A stretch of DNA of 64,000 nucleotides from Bacteroidota bacterium (GTDB taxonomy: Bacteria; Bacteroidota; Bacteroidia; Chitinophagales; Saprospiraceae): the NCBI GenBank assembly GCA_016124585.1, contig WGNL01000036.1, forward strand, positions 22,178 to 86,177, given 5' to 3'. Shown one piece after another: positions 1-8,465 of the stretch. Position numbers and translations under genes: made by a program. The notes below the pieces were generated by a model. That model was not told where the DNA came from. It ran no database searches and worked only from the letters and a program-made list of their open reading frames with translations. Each line of letters starts with the position of its first letter. Position 1 is the first letter of the stretch.

Positions 1-769
1 GCGTGAAAACCAGCCAGGCGTTGACCGCCACGACGTGTTTTTTGTTGTTGGAAAAATAGCCCACCGCATCCAGCGAAAGCCTTGCGAAGTTGAAATCGCT
101 GCCGAGCGCTTTGCCGTTGATGAACGCCTCTGCCTCTGCCCAGTAGCCTTTGGTTGGGTAAAAAATTTGGTCACGGCTGTCGAAGTTCCAGACCAGCCCC
201 GTGCCGGACACAACCCCACCCTTGCTGCCCGTGATGCCGCCCAAATCGAGGATGCCACCCTGTTCGATGCCCGTGATGCGGTAGTCGTCCCACCAGTAGC
301 GCAAGCCGAGGTAATGGTGCGGGGCGACCAGCCGGAGCAGGTTCAGCCGCAGGCGTGGGTAGTTCACGTCGTAGCTTTCTTCGCTTTCCTTGCGGGTCTC
401 GTTGCCATTTCCGAAGAACTGATAGACGTAGCGGTAGTAGCCCAGTTCGCCATTGGCTTGCCAAGTCTCGTCTTTTGAAAACAACTGGAAAGGCAGGTAC
501 AGCAGCAGTTGTTGTTCCTGCGTGTAGGCAAAGCCGAGGGTGATTTGCGAGGGACGTGCCTCCTCCGCCTGCCCCCGTGTGCGAAAGGCGTAGAGTGCAG
601 CGATGCCACCTGCCCAACGGGTTTCGGGCGTGTAGTAAACAATGGGGATGGGGATGAAACTGCTCTTGCGGAGGAGCTTTTCGTGATGAGCCGAATCGGT
701 CTGCGGGGTTTGGGCATGGAGCGCCGCCAGTGGCAGCAAAATACAGGCAATCAAAACAATGGGTCTCAT
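1..769 (-). CDS. BamA/TamA-family outer-membrane protein (partial, C-terminus off the window)
   Basis: Translated from the ATG at 769 the frame stays open to the left edge, giving about 256 residues. It begins with a signal peptide (MRPIVLIACILLPLAALHAQ) and continues with IPIPIVYYTPETRWAGG, GFAYTQEQQLLLYLPFQLF, alternating aromatic strands, and SRDQIFYPTKGYW. Alternating strands and the RD..FYPTKG motif are typical of surface-antigen (Omp85/BamA/TamA superfamily) barrels. No POTRA-like region is present before the barrel, so it is probably a short POTRA-less family member. It would sit in the outer membrane; substrate unknown. The missing C-terminus prevents checking of the terminal aromatic residue. 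Confidence 0.75.
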   Translation of the reverse strand, partial: MRPIVLIACILLPLAALHAQTPQTDSAHHEKLLRKSSFIPIPIVYYTPETRWAGGIAALYAFRTRGQAEEARPSQITLGFAYTQEQQLLLYLPFQLFSKDETWQANGELGYYRYVYQFFGNGNETRKESEESYDVNYPRLRLNLLRLVAPHHYLGLRYWWDDYRITGIEQGGILDLGGITGSKGGVVSGTGLVWNFDSRDQIFYPTKGYWAEAEAFINGKALGSDFNFARLSLDAVGYFSNNKKHVVAVNAWLVFT

Positions 770-892
770 GGTCGGAACAGGTTTGCGGAATGATACGGCA
801 TTAAACCTGTTTGCCAGTAAAAACGATGGGCGGGCGGGCTAAAATCTGAAGGGTTGGTCTTTGGGTGGACAATGGCGACCGGAGGACGTCTG

Positions 893-1744
893 CTACCCCT
901 TGGTCTGGCTACGGTATGCCGAAGGCGTACACGCATATTTCTCCTTGAATGCCACATTGAAATTTGCCAAATCATTGAAGCCGCAATCGAAGGCTATCTC
1001 GCCGATGTGGAGGTCGGTGGCTTGCAGTAATGCGGCGGCTTTTTCCAGTTTCCTGTTCTTGAAATACCTGCCGGGGCTGTCGTTGTACAGCCGCTTGAAT
1101 TCCCGTTTGAAAGAGGAAATGCTGAGGTTGGTCACCTCCGCCAATGCTTCCAATGTTGGGTTGCTGAAAATATTCGCCTCGACGATTTCTTTGAAGCTGA
1201 ACGCCTGCGGCTCGAACAGGCGTGCCAGGATTTCCCGGACAGCGGGGGCATTGTCCGTATTGGCGAGCAGCAGGAAAAGCTCTTTTAGCTTTACGACCAA
1301 CAGTTCCTCGCTGGTCAGTTCAGGATATTGAAAATAGAACAAGATGTGGTCGAAGTATTTCTGCAACAGTTCCTCGCCCCGTACTTTGACCATCGTGCTT
1401 TTTGGGGAATTCCCGTGGTTTTTTGCCAAAAAGGATGGTACTTCGTTCTGATAGACTTTTTTCAAAACATCGGGGTAAAAATGGACAGCCACCGCTTCGT
1501 AGGTATGGGTGCTCCGGGACGGGAACATCCTGAAAAAATAGCTGCCGCATTTCATCAAAACCGCTTCTTTTTCCTGAACGATGGCTGCCCCGGTTGTCGA
1601 AACGGGGTTGAGATTTCCGTTCAGCACATACAGAAAACAAGCCTCGTCGGGCATGGGGTAAGCCCGTTTGTGCGGCGGCTTCACGACGGCTTTTTCAAAA
1701 AGCATTTTGCCGTACAAGTTCAAGGTTTGGTGTTCAATCAGCAT
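893..1744 (-). CDS. AraC-family transcriptional regulator
   Basis: A 283-residue protein starting at MLIEHQTLNLYG. An upstream in-frame extension to 1864 has no conserved look and crosses a 14-bp palindrome, so the ATG at 1744 is preferred. The N-terminal 160 residues resemble a cupin-like sensory domain. The last 90 residues form two helix-turn-helix units (LEALAEVTNLSISSFKREFK and IGEIAFDCGFNDLANFNVAF), followed by the usual TPSAYR ending. This is the standard AraC/XylS layout. The nearest upstream same-strand gene is a DoxX-like protein; the targets are unknown. Confidence 0.88.
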   Translation of the reverse strand: MLIEHQTLNLYGKMLFEKAVVKPPHKRAYPMPDEACFLYVLNGNLNPVSTTGAAIVQEKEAVLMKCGSYFFRMFPSRSTHTYEAVAVHFYPDVLKKVYQNEVPSFLAKNHGNSPKSTMVKVRGEELLQKYFDHILFYFQYPELTSEELLVVKLKELFLLLANTDNAPAVREILARLFEPQAFSFKEIVEANIFSNPTLEALAEVTNLSISSFKREFKRLYNDSPGRYFKNRKLEKAAALLQATDLHIGEIAFDCGFNDLANFNVAFKEKYACTPSAYRSQTKG

Positions 1745-1764
1745 AGTTGAAATGGCTGGAGGAA

Positions 1765-1796
1765 CGTTTACCAAACTTTTTGAAGTTTGGTAAACG
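1765..1796. repeat. 14-bp perfect inverted repeat
   Basis: Arms CGTTTACCAAACTT (1765-1778) and AAGTTTGGTAAACG (1783-1796) with a 4-nt loop. It lies between the DoxX-like gene and the AraC start. It could act as an operator, a hairpin terminator without a clear U tract, or a dispersed palindromic repeat. Confidence 0.7.
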
Positions 1797-1833
1797 CAGC
1801 CCTCAAACGTAGTCTTTAATTTGCAACAATGGG

Positions 1834-2256
1834 CTAAACGGCCATTTTGGCATCCCTGCTCCATTTGCCACCGCCCTTCACCATCACCAGCAGCGCCATG
1901 ATGATGACTATGACAGGCATAATGGGCGCTTGCGGCTGTGACGGGAAAGCCCCTGGATGGCTGACGGTCAGGTGAACATACACCGCCACGAACATGATGG
2001 GCAAAATCATGGCTGCCGCTATCCTCGAATAATGACCCACAAGCAGGACGATGCCCAGGACGACTTCAAATATCGGTACGAACCAATAGTTAAAGGTATA
2101 GAACGGGATGTTGGCTTCCTTCAGTTGGATGGACCAGGCGGCGGCATAGTCCGAAAGGAAGAGTTTCATCAGCCCCGTCATCAGGAACATAATGCCAAGC
2201 ATGATGCGGACGATGCCTATGGCGTAGTTGGGCTGGGTGCGGTTCAGGTTTTCCAT
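1834..2256 (-). CDS. DoxX-like integral membrane protein
   Basis: About 140 residues with four hydrophobic segments: AIGIVRIMLGIMFLMTGLMK, FVPIFEVVLGIVLLVGH, IAAAMILPIMFVAVYVHL and IMPVIVIIMALLVMVKGGG. The pattern R..LG..FL..G..K in helix 1 is typical of the DoxX family of small inner-membrane proteins linked to redox and quinone functions. Start chosen at MENLNRTQ; an ATG 24 bases upstream (2280) is in frame. It is upstream of and co-oriented with the AraC regulator, separated by the palindrome at 1765-1796. The precise role is unknown. Confidence 0.8.
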   Translation of the reverse strand: MENLNRTQPNYAIGIVRIMLGIMFLMTGLMKLFLSDYAAAWSIQLKEANIPFYTFNYWFVPIFEVVLGIVLLVGHYSRIAAAMILPIMFVAVYVHLTVSHPGAFPSQPQAPIMPVIVIIMALLVMVKGGGKWSRDAKMAV

Positions 2257-2645
2257 TTCAATCAAATTTTGGTGAAACAATGGCGCAAAGATGTGGGGAC
2301 GTACAGAGGATGCCTTTTGTGAATCGGGTCAAATGTTTTGTGGTTTGGGTCAGGGGGTTCGATTTTGGAGATTGCCTGCCAACGGTGATTTGCAAGCCGC
2401 CCGACATGCCCAATGTCCCGGTCGGGACATAGCTAACAAATTGATTATTAACCACTTTTGGATGTCCATGGCTGGACGTTATTGCAAGGGTTTATGCCGC
2501 TATTTTGCATTACTTCTTCAAAAGAAGAATTTTATTTAGGTGATAGGTTTGAAAGGTTTGGCGTGGTTGAAAGAAAGCGAACACCTCCGTTTTCCTACCC
2601 ACTTTAAACCTTTCACTACTTTTCTAACACACAAAAAGAATCGTT
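2257..2645. other. Intergenic region between divergent genes
   Basis: About 390 bases without a convincing gene. It contains a short palindrome, ATGTCCCG (2413-2420) and CGGGACAT (2423-2430). It separates the minus-strand DoxX-like gene from the plus-strand lipoprotein gene and so probably contains both promoters. A short open frame on the minus strand (2258-2455) overlaps the palindrome and looks non-coding. Confidence 0.5.
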
Positions 2646-3062
2646 ATGAAAAGATTACGCTTTTTGGCGCTTATGCTGCCGCTCCTCCTGCTGATTGCCT
2701 GCAACAAGGAGGAAGACCTCCCCGCTACTGACTATGTGATGATAAAATTCGTGAACAAAACGGGAAAGGACGTTGAGAACTTGTCGGTTAGCCGTGCCAG
2801 CATTGGTGATTTAAAGAAAGGAAGCACCAGTGCAGAATATTTCAGCTATGAAAAATTTGGGCAGCAGTACGGATATGGACTTGTAGAAGCGGCAGCTACC
2901 ATAAATGACAAGCGCTATCTTACTGGGTCTGCCTGCCAAGGCATTTGCGACACGCCAAGCGCACCGCACGGAACCTGGCTCAAGCCGGGGTATTACAAGG
3001 TTTCCGTACATATCTCCAACGAAGGCGGTGGCAACTACCTGGTGTACAAAATGATGGATTGA
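2646..3062 (+). CDS. Small lipoprotein of unknown function
   Basis: 138 residues with a lipoprotein signal: MKRLRFLALMLPLLLLIAC, cleavage before Cys19, followed by NKEEDLP. The mature part has a beta-rich look (YVMIKFVNKTGKDVENLSV) and a C..G.C pair (ACQGIC). The pattern suggests an envelope lipoprotein; no family is recognised. A hairpin followed by a T run lies 54 bases downstream and probably ends the transcript. Neighbours on both sides are on the other strand, so it is likely monocistronic. Confidence 0.75.
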   Translation: MKRLRFLALMLPLLLLIACNKEEDLPATDYVMIKFVNKTGKDVENLSVSRASIGDLKKGSTSAEYFSYEKFGQQYGYGLVEAAATINDKRYLTGSACQGICDTPSAPHGTWLKPGYYKVSVHISNEGGGNYLVYKMMD

Positions 3063-3115
3063 GGATAGTTCCAAAGAATGGTTTTTTGGGGTTAATAAGC
3101 TGGAATTCCAGCGGT

Positions 3116-3152
3116 TCCGCCAGCGGCTTTGCCGCTGTGCGGGATTTTTTTC
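3116..3152 (+). terminator. Rho-independent terminator after the lipoprotein gene
   Basis: GC-rich stem CCGCCAGCGGC / GCCGCTGTGCGG around a TTT loop, followed by ATTTTTTTC. Confidence 0.75.
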
Positions 3153-3221
3153 TTAGCATGAAGAATTGGTGTTTTCATAAGTGGTTTTGGTGAAAAGAGG
3201 TTTGAATAAGCTGTACACAGC

Positions 3222-3264
3222 AAATCCCCGCCGATGGCAGACTGCCATCGGACGGGGATTTTTG
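3222..3264. terminator. Hairpin terminator between convergent genes
   Basis: Arms AAATCCCCGCCGATGGCAG (3222-3240) and CTGCCATCGGACGGGGATTT (from 3242) form a long stem with one bulge and a T run on the plus strand. Placed between the lipoprotein (+) and the reductase fusion (-). Confidence 0.75.
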
Positions 3265-3311
3265 TTGCGCTCACCTCAACAATTTGATTTGCTTATCCTC
3301 AAAACTGGTTT

Positions 3312-4727
3312 CTACCGCCCCAAATACCCCTTCACCGCATAGCTCGCCATCACCCCTTCGCCTGTGGCGGCGGCCACTTGGGCATAAGCACCCTGGCGGC
3401 AGTCGCCTGCGGCAAAAACGCCCTCAATATTGGTTTCAGAGCGGCCCAACGGGCTGGCAATGAAGCCCTGTTCGTCCAGCGCCACCCCCGTTTTTTTCAA
3501 AAAGCCTGTGTTGGGCTTCAAGCCGATGAAAATGAAAGCGCCGTCAGCGGTCAGCGGTTCTTCTGCTCCATCAGCGTTGTTGCGGATTTTCAAGCCCTTG
3601 AAATCGCCATCCTCCTCCTGCTCGAAAGCTACGGGCGTCGAGTCGAGTCGGGTTTCGATGTTTGCAAAACTGGGCAGCTTCTCCACATAAGTCTCCGAGG
3701 CGCTGAACGCCGGGCCACGGTGGACAATGGTCACTTTCCGGCAAAAACGGGCGAGGAACATCCCCTCCTCCAGAGCGCTGTTGCCGCCGCCGATGACCAG
3801 CACCTCCTTGTCACGGTAAAAAGCCCCATCGCAGGTGGCGCAGAAGTGTACCCCGGCACCGATGAGTTCCTTCTCGCCGGGGATGCCGAGCAGCCTATAG
3901 GTGCTGCCCGTGGCAATGACGATGCTGCGGGCACGCACCTCACCGGAGGTGGTGTCGAGGCTGAAAAACTGTCCCTCCCGCTGGAAGCTGCGCACCTCCG
4001 AGCCGATGTCCAACCGGGCGCCGTAGGTTTTCGCCTGTTCCGCCATGCGGGTCATCAGGTCGGGGCCGCTGATGTTTTGGAAGCCGGGGTAGTTTTCGAT
4101 GGTCTCCGTGAGGAAGGCGTTGCCGCCGATGTTCTTTTTTTCCAAAACAATGCTGTCGAAGCGGTCACGCTGGGCATAGATGGCGGTCGTGAGTCCGGCA
4201 GCCCCCGCCCCGATGATGGCCACGTCGAAGACGGGGAGGTTCTGGCGATCCGGCAGTCCGAGCGCCTGGCGCAGGGCCGTGTTGTTGGGGTTGCCGAAAG
4301 CCTCGCCGTTGACGATGACGGTGGGGATGATGCGCTTGCCGTTGTTCAGGCGGGCAACCTCCTCCGGTGCGCCGGGCGTGGCGTCCATGTCCACGTACTG
4401 GAAGTTGATGCCGTTTTCCCGAAGGAAAGCCTTGGCGCGGTGGCAGTCGGGGCACCAGTCGGCGCCGTAAAGGACGACCCTGTGCTTCGGGTTGATGCCG
4501 AGCAGGCTGGCCAGCAGTGCCTCGTCAGGGTTGGGGTAAGTTTTACCTTCCCATACGAGCGTCGGGACGACGGGCTTGCTGCCGAGGTATTCGGCAATCT
4601 GGGCGGTTGCCTCTTGCGAAACTTCGACATTGATGTAGTCGAAGGGGACGTTGTGTTGTTGGAGGAAAACCTTGGCTTGGAGGGTGTTGGGGCACCAGCC
4701 TGCGCCGTAAAGTGTTGGGTTTTTCAT
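3312..4727 (-). CDS. Double glutaredoxin-like / thioredoxin reductase fusion
   Basis: 471 residues from the ATG at 4727. Residues 1-75 are a glutaredoxin-like domain with AGWCPNT (only one active-site Cys). Residues 80-160 are a second one with the dithiol ADWCPDC. From about residue 170 comes a full thioredoxin reductase: GAGAAGLTTAIYA for FAD, the redox motif FCATCDG, GGGNSALEE for NADPH, and GVFAAGDCR near the end. NADPH electrons would pass via FAD and CATC to the attached CPDC domain. The first domain may be structural or monothiol. An open frame extends upstream to 4865 but overlaps the AhpD-like gene and has no conserved look. Confidence 0.9.
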   Translation of the reverse strand: MKNPTLYGAGWCPNTLQAKVFLQQHNVPFDYINVEVSQEATAQIAEYLGSKPVVPTLVWEGKTYPNPDEALLASLLGINPKHRVVLYGADWCPDCHRAKAFLRENGINFQYVDMDATPGAPEEVARLNNGKRIIPTVIVNGEAFGNPNNTALRQALGLPDRQNLPVFDVAIIGAGAAGLTTAIYAQRDRFDSIVLEKKNIGGNAFLTETIENYPGFQNISGPDLMTRMAEQAKTYGARLDIGSEVRSFQREGQFFSLDTTSGEVRARSIVIATGSTYRLLGIPGEKELIGAGVHFCATCDGAFYRDKEVLVIGGGNSALEEGMFLARFCRKVTIVHRGPAFSASETYVEKLPSFANIETRLDSTPVAFEQEEDGDFKGLKIRNNADGAEEPLTADGAFIFIGLKPNTGFLKKTGVALDEQGFIASPLGRSETNIEGVFAAGDCRQGAYAQVAAATGEGVMASYAVKGYLGR

Positions 4728-4815
4728 AAAAAAGGCATTTGATGTTTTGGCTAATGAAAAAGACTTTCCCAGCCGTGTGCCGGGAAAGCCCGATTTTATT
4801 TGAATGTTACAATAC

Positions 4816-5400
4816 TCAAACCGTTGCCAAAGCTGGTTCCCACGCCCTCGACTGGAACGCCGCATCGAGCGGCGTGTCGAAAATGTGATTGGAATAGTTG
4901 CTGATGGTCTTCACCGAGATGGCGAGGATGATGGACAGGATGTGTCGCTCGGTGTATCCAGCAGCGAGGAACTCTTCCACTTCGGCTTGCGAGGGCCTGC
5001 CCCGACCCACCATCATTGCCGAGGTGAAACGGTGCAATGCGCCGAGTTTTTCATCATCCACTACCCCACCCTCCCGGATGGCATCGGTCACTGCGGTGGG
5101 TACGCCGCTCATCTTGTCGGCGAGGAAGCTGTGTGCCCCCATGCAGTAGTTGCAACCGTTTTCATAGCTGACGGCCATGAAAACGACCTCCTGTTCGGCA
5201 GGCGTGAAACCACCTTCCTGCCTGAAAGCCTTGTAGCCGAATGAATAGGTTTCGAGCATGGCGGTGTGGTTTGCCATATTGGCGTACATGTTGGGCACCA
5301 TGCCCATGCTTTGCTTGGTGGCGGCCAACAGGGCCACGGCTTTTTCGTCGGAGGAATCAAGCCCTTGTGCGGGCAGGGTTGTTTTGAAAGGAATAGTCAT
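4816..5400 (-). CDS. Carboxymuconolactone decarboxylase/AhpD-like protein
   Basis: 194 residues. The central CMD motif is EVVFMAVSYENGCNYCMGAHS, with the CxxC and downstream His of AhpD-type peroxidase or disulfide reductase proteins (residues about 70-90). The protein fits the peroxidase-related family rather than a true decarboxylase. It lies directly upstream of the glutaredoxin-thioredoxin reductase fusion on the same strand with an 88-base gap. A shared role in peroxide or disulfide metabolism is likely, by analogy with AhpD, which takes electrons from disulfide reductases; that link is inferred. Confidence 0.85.
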   Translation of the reverse strand: MTIPFKTTLPAQGLDSSDEKAVALLAATKQSMGMVPNMYANMANHTAMLETYSFGYKAFRQEGGFTPAEQEVVFMAVSYENGCNYCMGAHSFLADKMSGVPTAVTDAIREGGVVDDEKLGALHRFTSAMMVGRGRPSQAEVEEFLAAGYTERHILSIILAISVKTISNYSNHIFDTPLDAAFQSRAWEPALATV

Positions 5401-5609
5401 ATTTTAAATTGAATTTAGTGAAAAAATTGAATGCTTGCATGGAGCGAGTTTGATAAACAACATGGGCAGGTGTCACGGTTGAGTGCAATAGCCGAGATAC
5501 TGGGGGAGATGTCCATGCCGGGACTAAGTTGGGCTTAGCCCATTATTAGACTCTAAACTTTTCTGTCAGAAGCCTATCCATGAAAGCAGTTGATTGAGTT
5601 ATCTGACAA

Positions 5610-6383
5610 CTAGCTGAAGAACGATTCAATGGTTGTTGCTAAAAAAACAGGGGTTTCCTGCATTGGGAAGTGCCCGGCGTTTTCGATTTCCAGTAACTCT
5701 ACATTCAAGAAGTCGGCGAAAGCCTGCTTTTGGACATCCAGCCTGAACTCCGGGTGGTCGTATTGCCCCGCCAGTACCAAAAAAGGCTTGGTCACGGTGC
5801 GCATTGCTTCGAGGAAGTTTTCGTTCAGCCACATGTTCATGTAGCCTATTTGTGCATCCCGGTCAGTTACTGCTATATGCCGCTTGGCTCGCATGGTTTT
5901 CCAATTATCCGACAGCCTGTTGGAAGTGAAGGTGTCATAGCCCATTTTGGCGACATCCTCGTTTTGCACCAAGGCGTTCAAAAAAATCTTGGTTTGTTCA
6001 TCGGCAGGGAAACCTGCTGCCGAAACAGGTGTCACAAGCATAATTTTGATGATACGGTTCGCCTTATCCAGCAAAGCTGCTTTTTGCGCAGCCATGCCGC
6101 ACATTGAGTGGCCAATCAGGTAAAAATTGTCCCAACCCAAGTCGTCGGCAAGGTTGAATACATCGTGGGCAATCTCGTCGGAGGTATAGGTGCCTTTCAG
6201 GTGTTTCGATTTGCCATAGCCTCTCACGTCCATGAAAGCGTAGGTGAATTTTGTCTGGTCTATAAAAGGGATGGTGGTGCTCCAACTTTCGGCATCATCC
6301 ATCCAACTGTGCAACGCAATGACCTTGCGCTTCCCACCTCCCACCAGAAGGTGTCCAATAGGTGTTTTTTCAATGTTTTGCAT
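5610..6383 (-). CDS. Alpha/beta hydrolase
   Basis: 257 residues of the alpha/beta hydrolase fold. The nucleophile elbow is GHSMCG (Ser at about 93), an oxyanion-hole region reads ALHSWMDDAESW, and the catalytic His is in NAGHFPMQETP near the C-terminus. No signal peptide, so probably cytoplasmic. The substrate cannot be told from sequence. It belongs to a minus-strand run with a small membrane protein and a second, exported alpha/beta hydrolase, ending at the TetR gene upstream, so common control is possible. Confidence 0.85.
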   Translation of the reverse strand: MQNIEKTPIGHLLVGGGKRKVIALHSWMDDAESWSTTIPFIDQTKFTYAFMDVRGYGKSKHLKGTYTSDEIAHDVFNLADDLGWDNFYLIGHSMCGMAAQKAALLDKANRIIKIMLVTPVSAAGFPADEQTKIFLNALVQNEDVAKMGYDTFTSNRLSDNWKTMRAKRHIAVTDRDAQIGYMNMWLNENFLEAMRTVTKPFLVLAGQYDHPEFRLDVQKQAFADFLNVELLEIENAGHFPMQETPVFLATTIESFFS

Positions 6384-6434
6384 ACTTGAACATTTGAGTG
6401 TTTTAAAAGAATTTTGATTTAAGCAACCCTAAAA

Positions 6435-6812
6435 TCATTTTTTGGAGTCGATTAAGAAGTACATGAAACCAAGGGCGAAAAGCAGGTGCATTGTGGAAAA
6501 AATATACCCCATGTTGTTCATATCGCCTGTATAGGCGCCCTTCCCTGTCAACAAGCAGTCAAAGGCATGGAACAGGAAATTACCGAATAACACCGCCTTC
6601 ATGCCTGCTGAACCGAGGGGTTCTCTGCGGCTCAAAAAGCACATCACACCAAAGGAAAGCAGCATGGAGCCGACCGTTTTGGCCATGAGCAGCCCATCAC
6701 CGTCAAGGTGGACATCGAGCACCGGGAAAAGTAGCAAGGGTACGGACAACATGCCCAGGCCAAAAGGCACGAACATGGCTGCATTGATGGTCAAAAATGT
6801 TTTGAGTGTCAT
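6435..6812 (-). CDS. Small four-helix membrane protein
   Basis: 125 residues with hydrophobic stretches at about 1-30 (TFLTINAAMFVPFGLGMLSVPLL), 43-62 (KTVGSMLLSFGVMCFL), 72-90 and 103-121 (FSTMHLLFALGFMYFLI), ending in a basic tail. The layout suggests four transmembrane helices in the inner membrane. No family is identified with confidence. It lies 51 bases from the upstream alpha/beta hydrolase gene and 41 bases from the exported one, so cotranscription is likely. Confidence 0.65.
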   Translation of the reverse strand: MTLKTFLTINAAMFVPFGLGMLSVPLLLFPVLDVHLDGDGLLMAKTVGSMLLSFGVMCFLSRREPLGSAGMKAVLFGNFLFHAFDCLLTGKGAYTGDMNNMGYIFSTMHLLFALGFMYFLIDSKK

Positions 6813-6853
6813 ATCGTTAAGTTTAAGAAGTGAATAATCGGGCTATGCTGTGC

Positions 6854-7810
6854 TCAACCGTTGTGTTCTGAAAGCCACACTCGTATGGCTTCCCCAATTT
6901 CATGCGGCAGGTCTTCTTCCATCAAGTGCTTCGCCTTGCCCAGATTTTGAGACTGTAGGTTAGAAAGGTTTTTTTCAGCCCATTGCAGCGCATTTTGGTT
7001 CACCAACATGCCGGGTTTGGCATAGAGCAATAGTTTGGGCAGGTCTGACTTTTGCAAGGCTACAGCATTGTTGTTCAGGAAATCTGCCATATCGCCGGGT
7101 ACGGCGTCTTTCCCCTTTTTCGGAAAAGCGTGCGGCATAACGAATAACGGGACTCTGGAATGTCGGGCTTGGAATGGCTGACGGTAGGCGGCTTTTTCTG
7201 CCTTGGTAAGCTTGCGTTTGATGAGTCGGGGCATCATTTTGATGAACATGTTGTTTTTTACAATCATGTTGTAGCCCAATTTCTGTTTCCGCCCCATCCA
7301 AAACATCAGATGCTGCATCATGCCGCCGTTTTTGTGAAAGGTCTGCGCATCACCGAGAGGCATTTCCATAAAAACCATACCCTTGATTTTTTCAGGGTGC
7401 CGCATGGCGTAATCCGTGCCAATGACCCCTCCAATGTCTGTCATCACCAAAGTGATGCTGGTGAGTTGCAGTGAGTCAATAAAGGCGCTCAAATAGTTGG
7501 CTTGGTCCGAAAAGCCGTACCCTGTTTCAGGCTTGTCGGATTTCCCGAAGCCCATGAAGTCTATGGCGATGCAACGGGCGCTACCCGACAAATGTGGGAT
7601 AATGTTTCGCCAAGCATAGACCGACATCGGGATGCCGTGCAAGAAAAGGACGGGATTGCCTTCACCAACATCAATGTAGTGCAACTGCTGTCCGGCGGCA
7701 ATTGCTCGGAATTTCGAAGGGTACGGAAACTCAGGTGAAATTTTTTGTACCTGTCCGGTCGTGGTAAGCCAACCGAATAACATTGCTGTGGCAAAAATGA
7801 TGTTCTTCAT
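6854..7810 (-). CDS. Exported alpha/beta hydrolase, haloalkane-dehalogenase-like
   Basis: 318 residues from the ATG at 7810, with a signal peptide (MKNIIFATAMLFGWLTTTGQ). The fold begins with LHYIDVGEGNPVLFLHGIPMSVYAWRN. The nucleophile elbow reads VMTDIGGVIG, an Asp where most hydrolases have Ser, as in haloalkane dehalogenases and epoxide hydrolases. The catalytic His is probably the one in KHLMEEDLPHEIGEA. A TetR-type palindrome sits at 7824-7837, just upstream of the start, and the TetR gene follows, so repression by that regulator is likely. The substrate is unknown; dehalogenase activity is only suggested by the Asp. Confidence 0.85.
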   Translation of the reverse strand: MKNIIFATAMLFGWLTTTGQVQKISPEFPYPSKFRAIAAGQQLHYIDVGEGNPVLFLHGIPMSVYAWRNIIPHLSGSARCIAIDFMGFGKSDKPETGYGFSDQANYLSAFIDSLQLTSITLVMTDIGGVIGTDYAMRHPEKIKGMVFMEMPLGDAQTFHKNGGMMQHLMFWMGRKQKLGYNMIVKNNMFIKMMPRLIKRKLTKAEKAAYRQPFQARHSRVPLFVMPHAFPKKGKDAVPGDMADFLNNNAVALQKSDLPKLLLYAKPGMLVNQNALQWAEKNLSNLQSQNLGKAKHLMEEDLPHEIGEAIRVWLSEHNG

Positions 7811-7823
7811 GATTAAAAAATAT

Positions 7824-7837
7824 ACAGACAAGTCTGT
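7824..7837. promoter_or_regulatory. Candidate TetR operator 1
   Basis: ACAGACAAGTCTGT, a 6-bp palindrome with a 2-nt centre, 13 bases upstream of the exported hydrolase start. Identical to the site at 8437-8450. Confidence 0.7.
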
Positions 7838-7857
7838 TTATAAAAGTGTAAAAAAAA

Positions 7858-8409
7858 TCAAATCATTCGGTCTGCCAATTGTCGCCCGGTCTCCAATGAC
7901 CAAGTCGAACCGTACATCTGGCTTACGATACAAGCGCCCTCAAAAAGGATAAAAATTTCGTCAGATAATTCTGGTTTACCTAAAATGGTAAGATGGTATT
8001 TGAAAAAAGCCCTCATTCTGTCTTTCTGCTTTTTGATAATGGTTGAAACTTGGATATTTTCCTGCGGCACTTCGGTAACGATGTTCTGGAAATTGCAGCC
8101 TCGGTAGTCAAAGCTTTTTGTCAGTTCGCTGAAAAGGTCGAAGGCAAGTAGCACTTTCTCCTTTGGTGTGTGCAGCGTTGCTGCCTTTTGCTCCAGCGTA
8201 TCCATCCATTCCCGCCCGGCCTTCAAGAGATATGCCTGCAAAAGGTCGTCTTTGGAGGGGAAATGCTGGTACAAGCTTGCCTTCGCCACGCCTGCTTCAG
8301 CAATAACTTGGTTGATGCCTGTCAGGTTGTAGCCCTGTGCGTAAAACAATCGTGAGGCTGTATCAACGATACGCTCCCTGACGTCAGAAGTGAAGGCTTT
8401 TTTTTCCAC
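7858..8409 (-). CDS. TetR-family repressor
   Basis: 183 residues. The N-terminus is a classic TetR helix-turn-helix: IVDTASRLFYAQGYNLTGINQVIAEAGVAKASLYQHFPSKDDLL. The C-terminal ligand-binding half resembles the AcrR/YcdC type with GCNFQNIVTE. Identical 14-bp palindromes lie 28 bases upstream of its start and between its stop and the adjacent hydrolase gene. It therefore probably represses itself and the downstream hydrolase, and perhaps the following run. The ligand is unknown, possibly a hydrophobic or halogenated substrate of the hydrolase. Confidence 0.9.
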   Translation of the reverse strand: MEKKAFTSDVRERIVDTASRLFYAQGYNLTGINQVIAEAGVAKASLYQHFPSKDDLLQAYLLKAGREWMDTLEQKAATLHTPKEKVLLAFDLFSELTKSFDYRGCNFQNIVTEVPQENIQVSTIIKKQKDRMRAFFKYHLTILGKPELSDEIFILFEGACIVSQMYGSTWSLETGRQLADRMI

Positions 8410-8436
8410 GGGGCAAAGATGAGTAAAATTCTAAAA

Positions 8437-8450
8437 ACAGACAAGTCTGT
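8437..8450. promoter_or_regulatory. Candidate TetR operator 2
   Basis: A second exact copy of ACAGACAAGTCTGT, 28 bases upstream of the TetR start, placed for autoregulation. Confidence 0.7.
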
Positions 8451-8465
8451 ATGAAAATATTTTAA

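Noticed and set aside
1745..1864. N-terminal extension of the AraC regulator
   Set aside because: It contains the 14-bp palindrome and overlaps the DoxX-like stop region; the ATG at 1744 gives a normal AraC-family length.
2258..2455. A 65-codon open frame upstream of the DoxX-like gene
   Set aside because: It crosses a palindrome and overlaps the DoxX start; composition looks non-coding.
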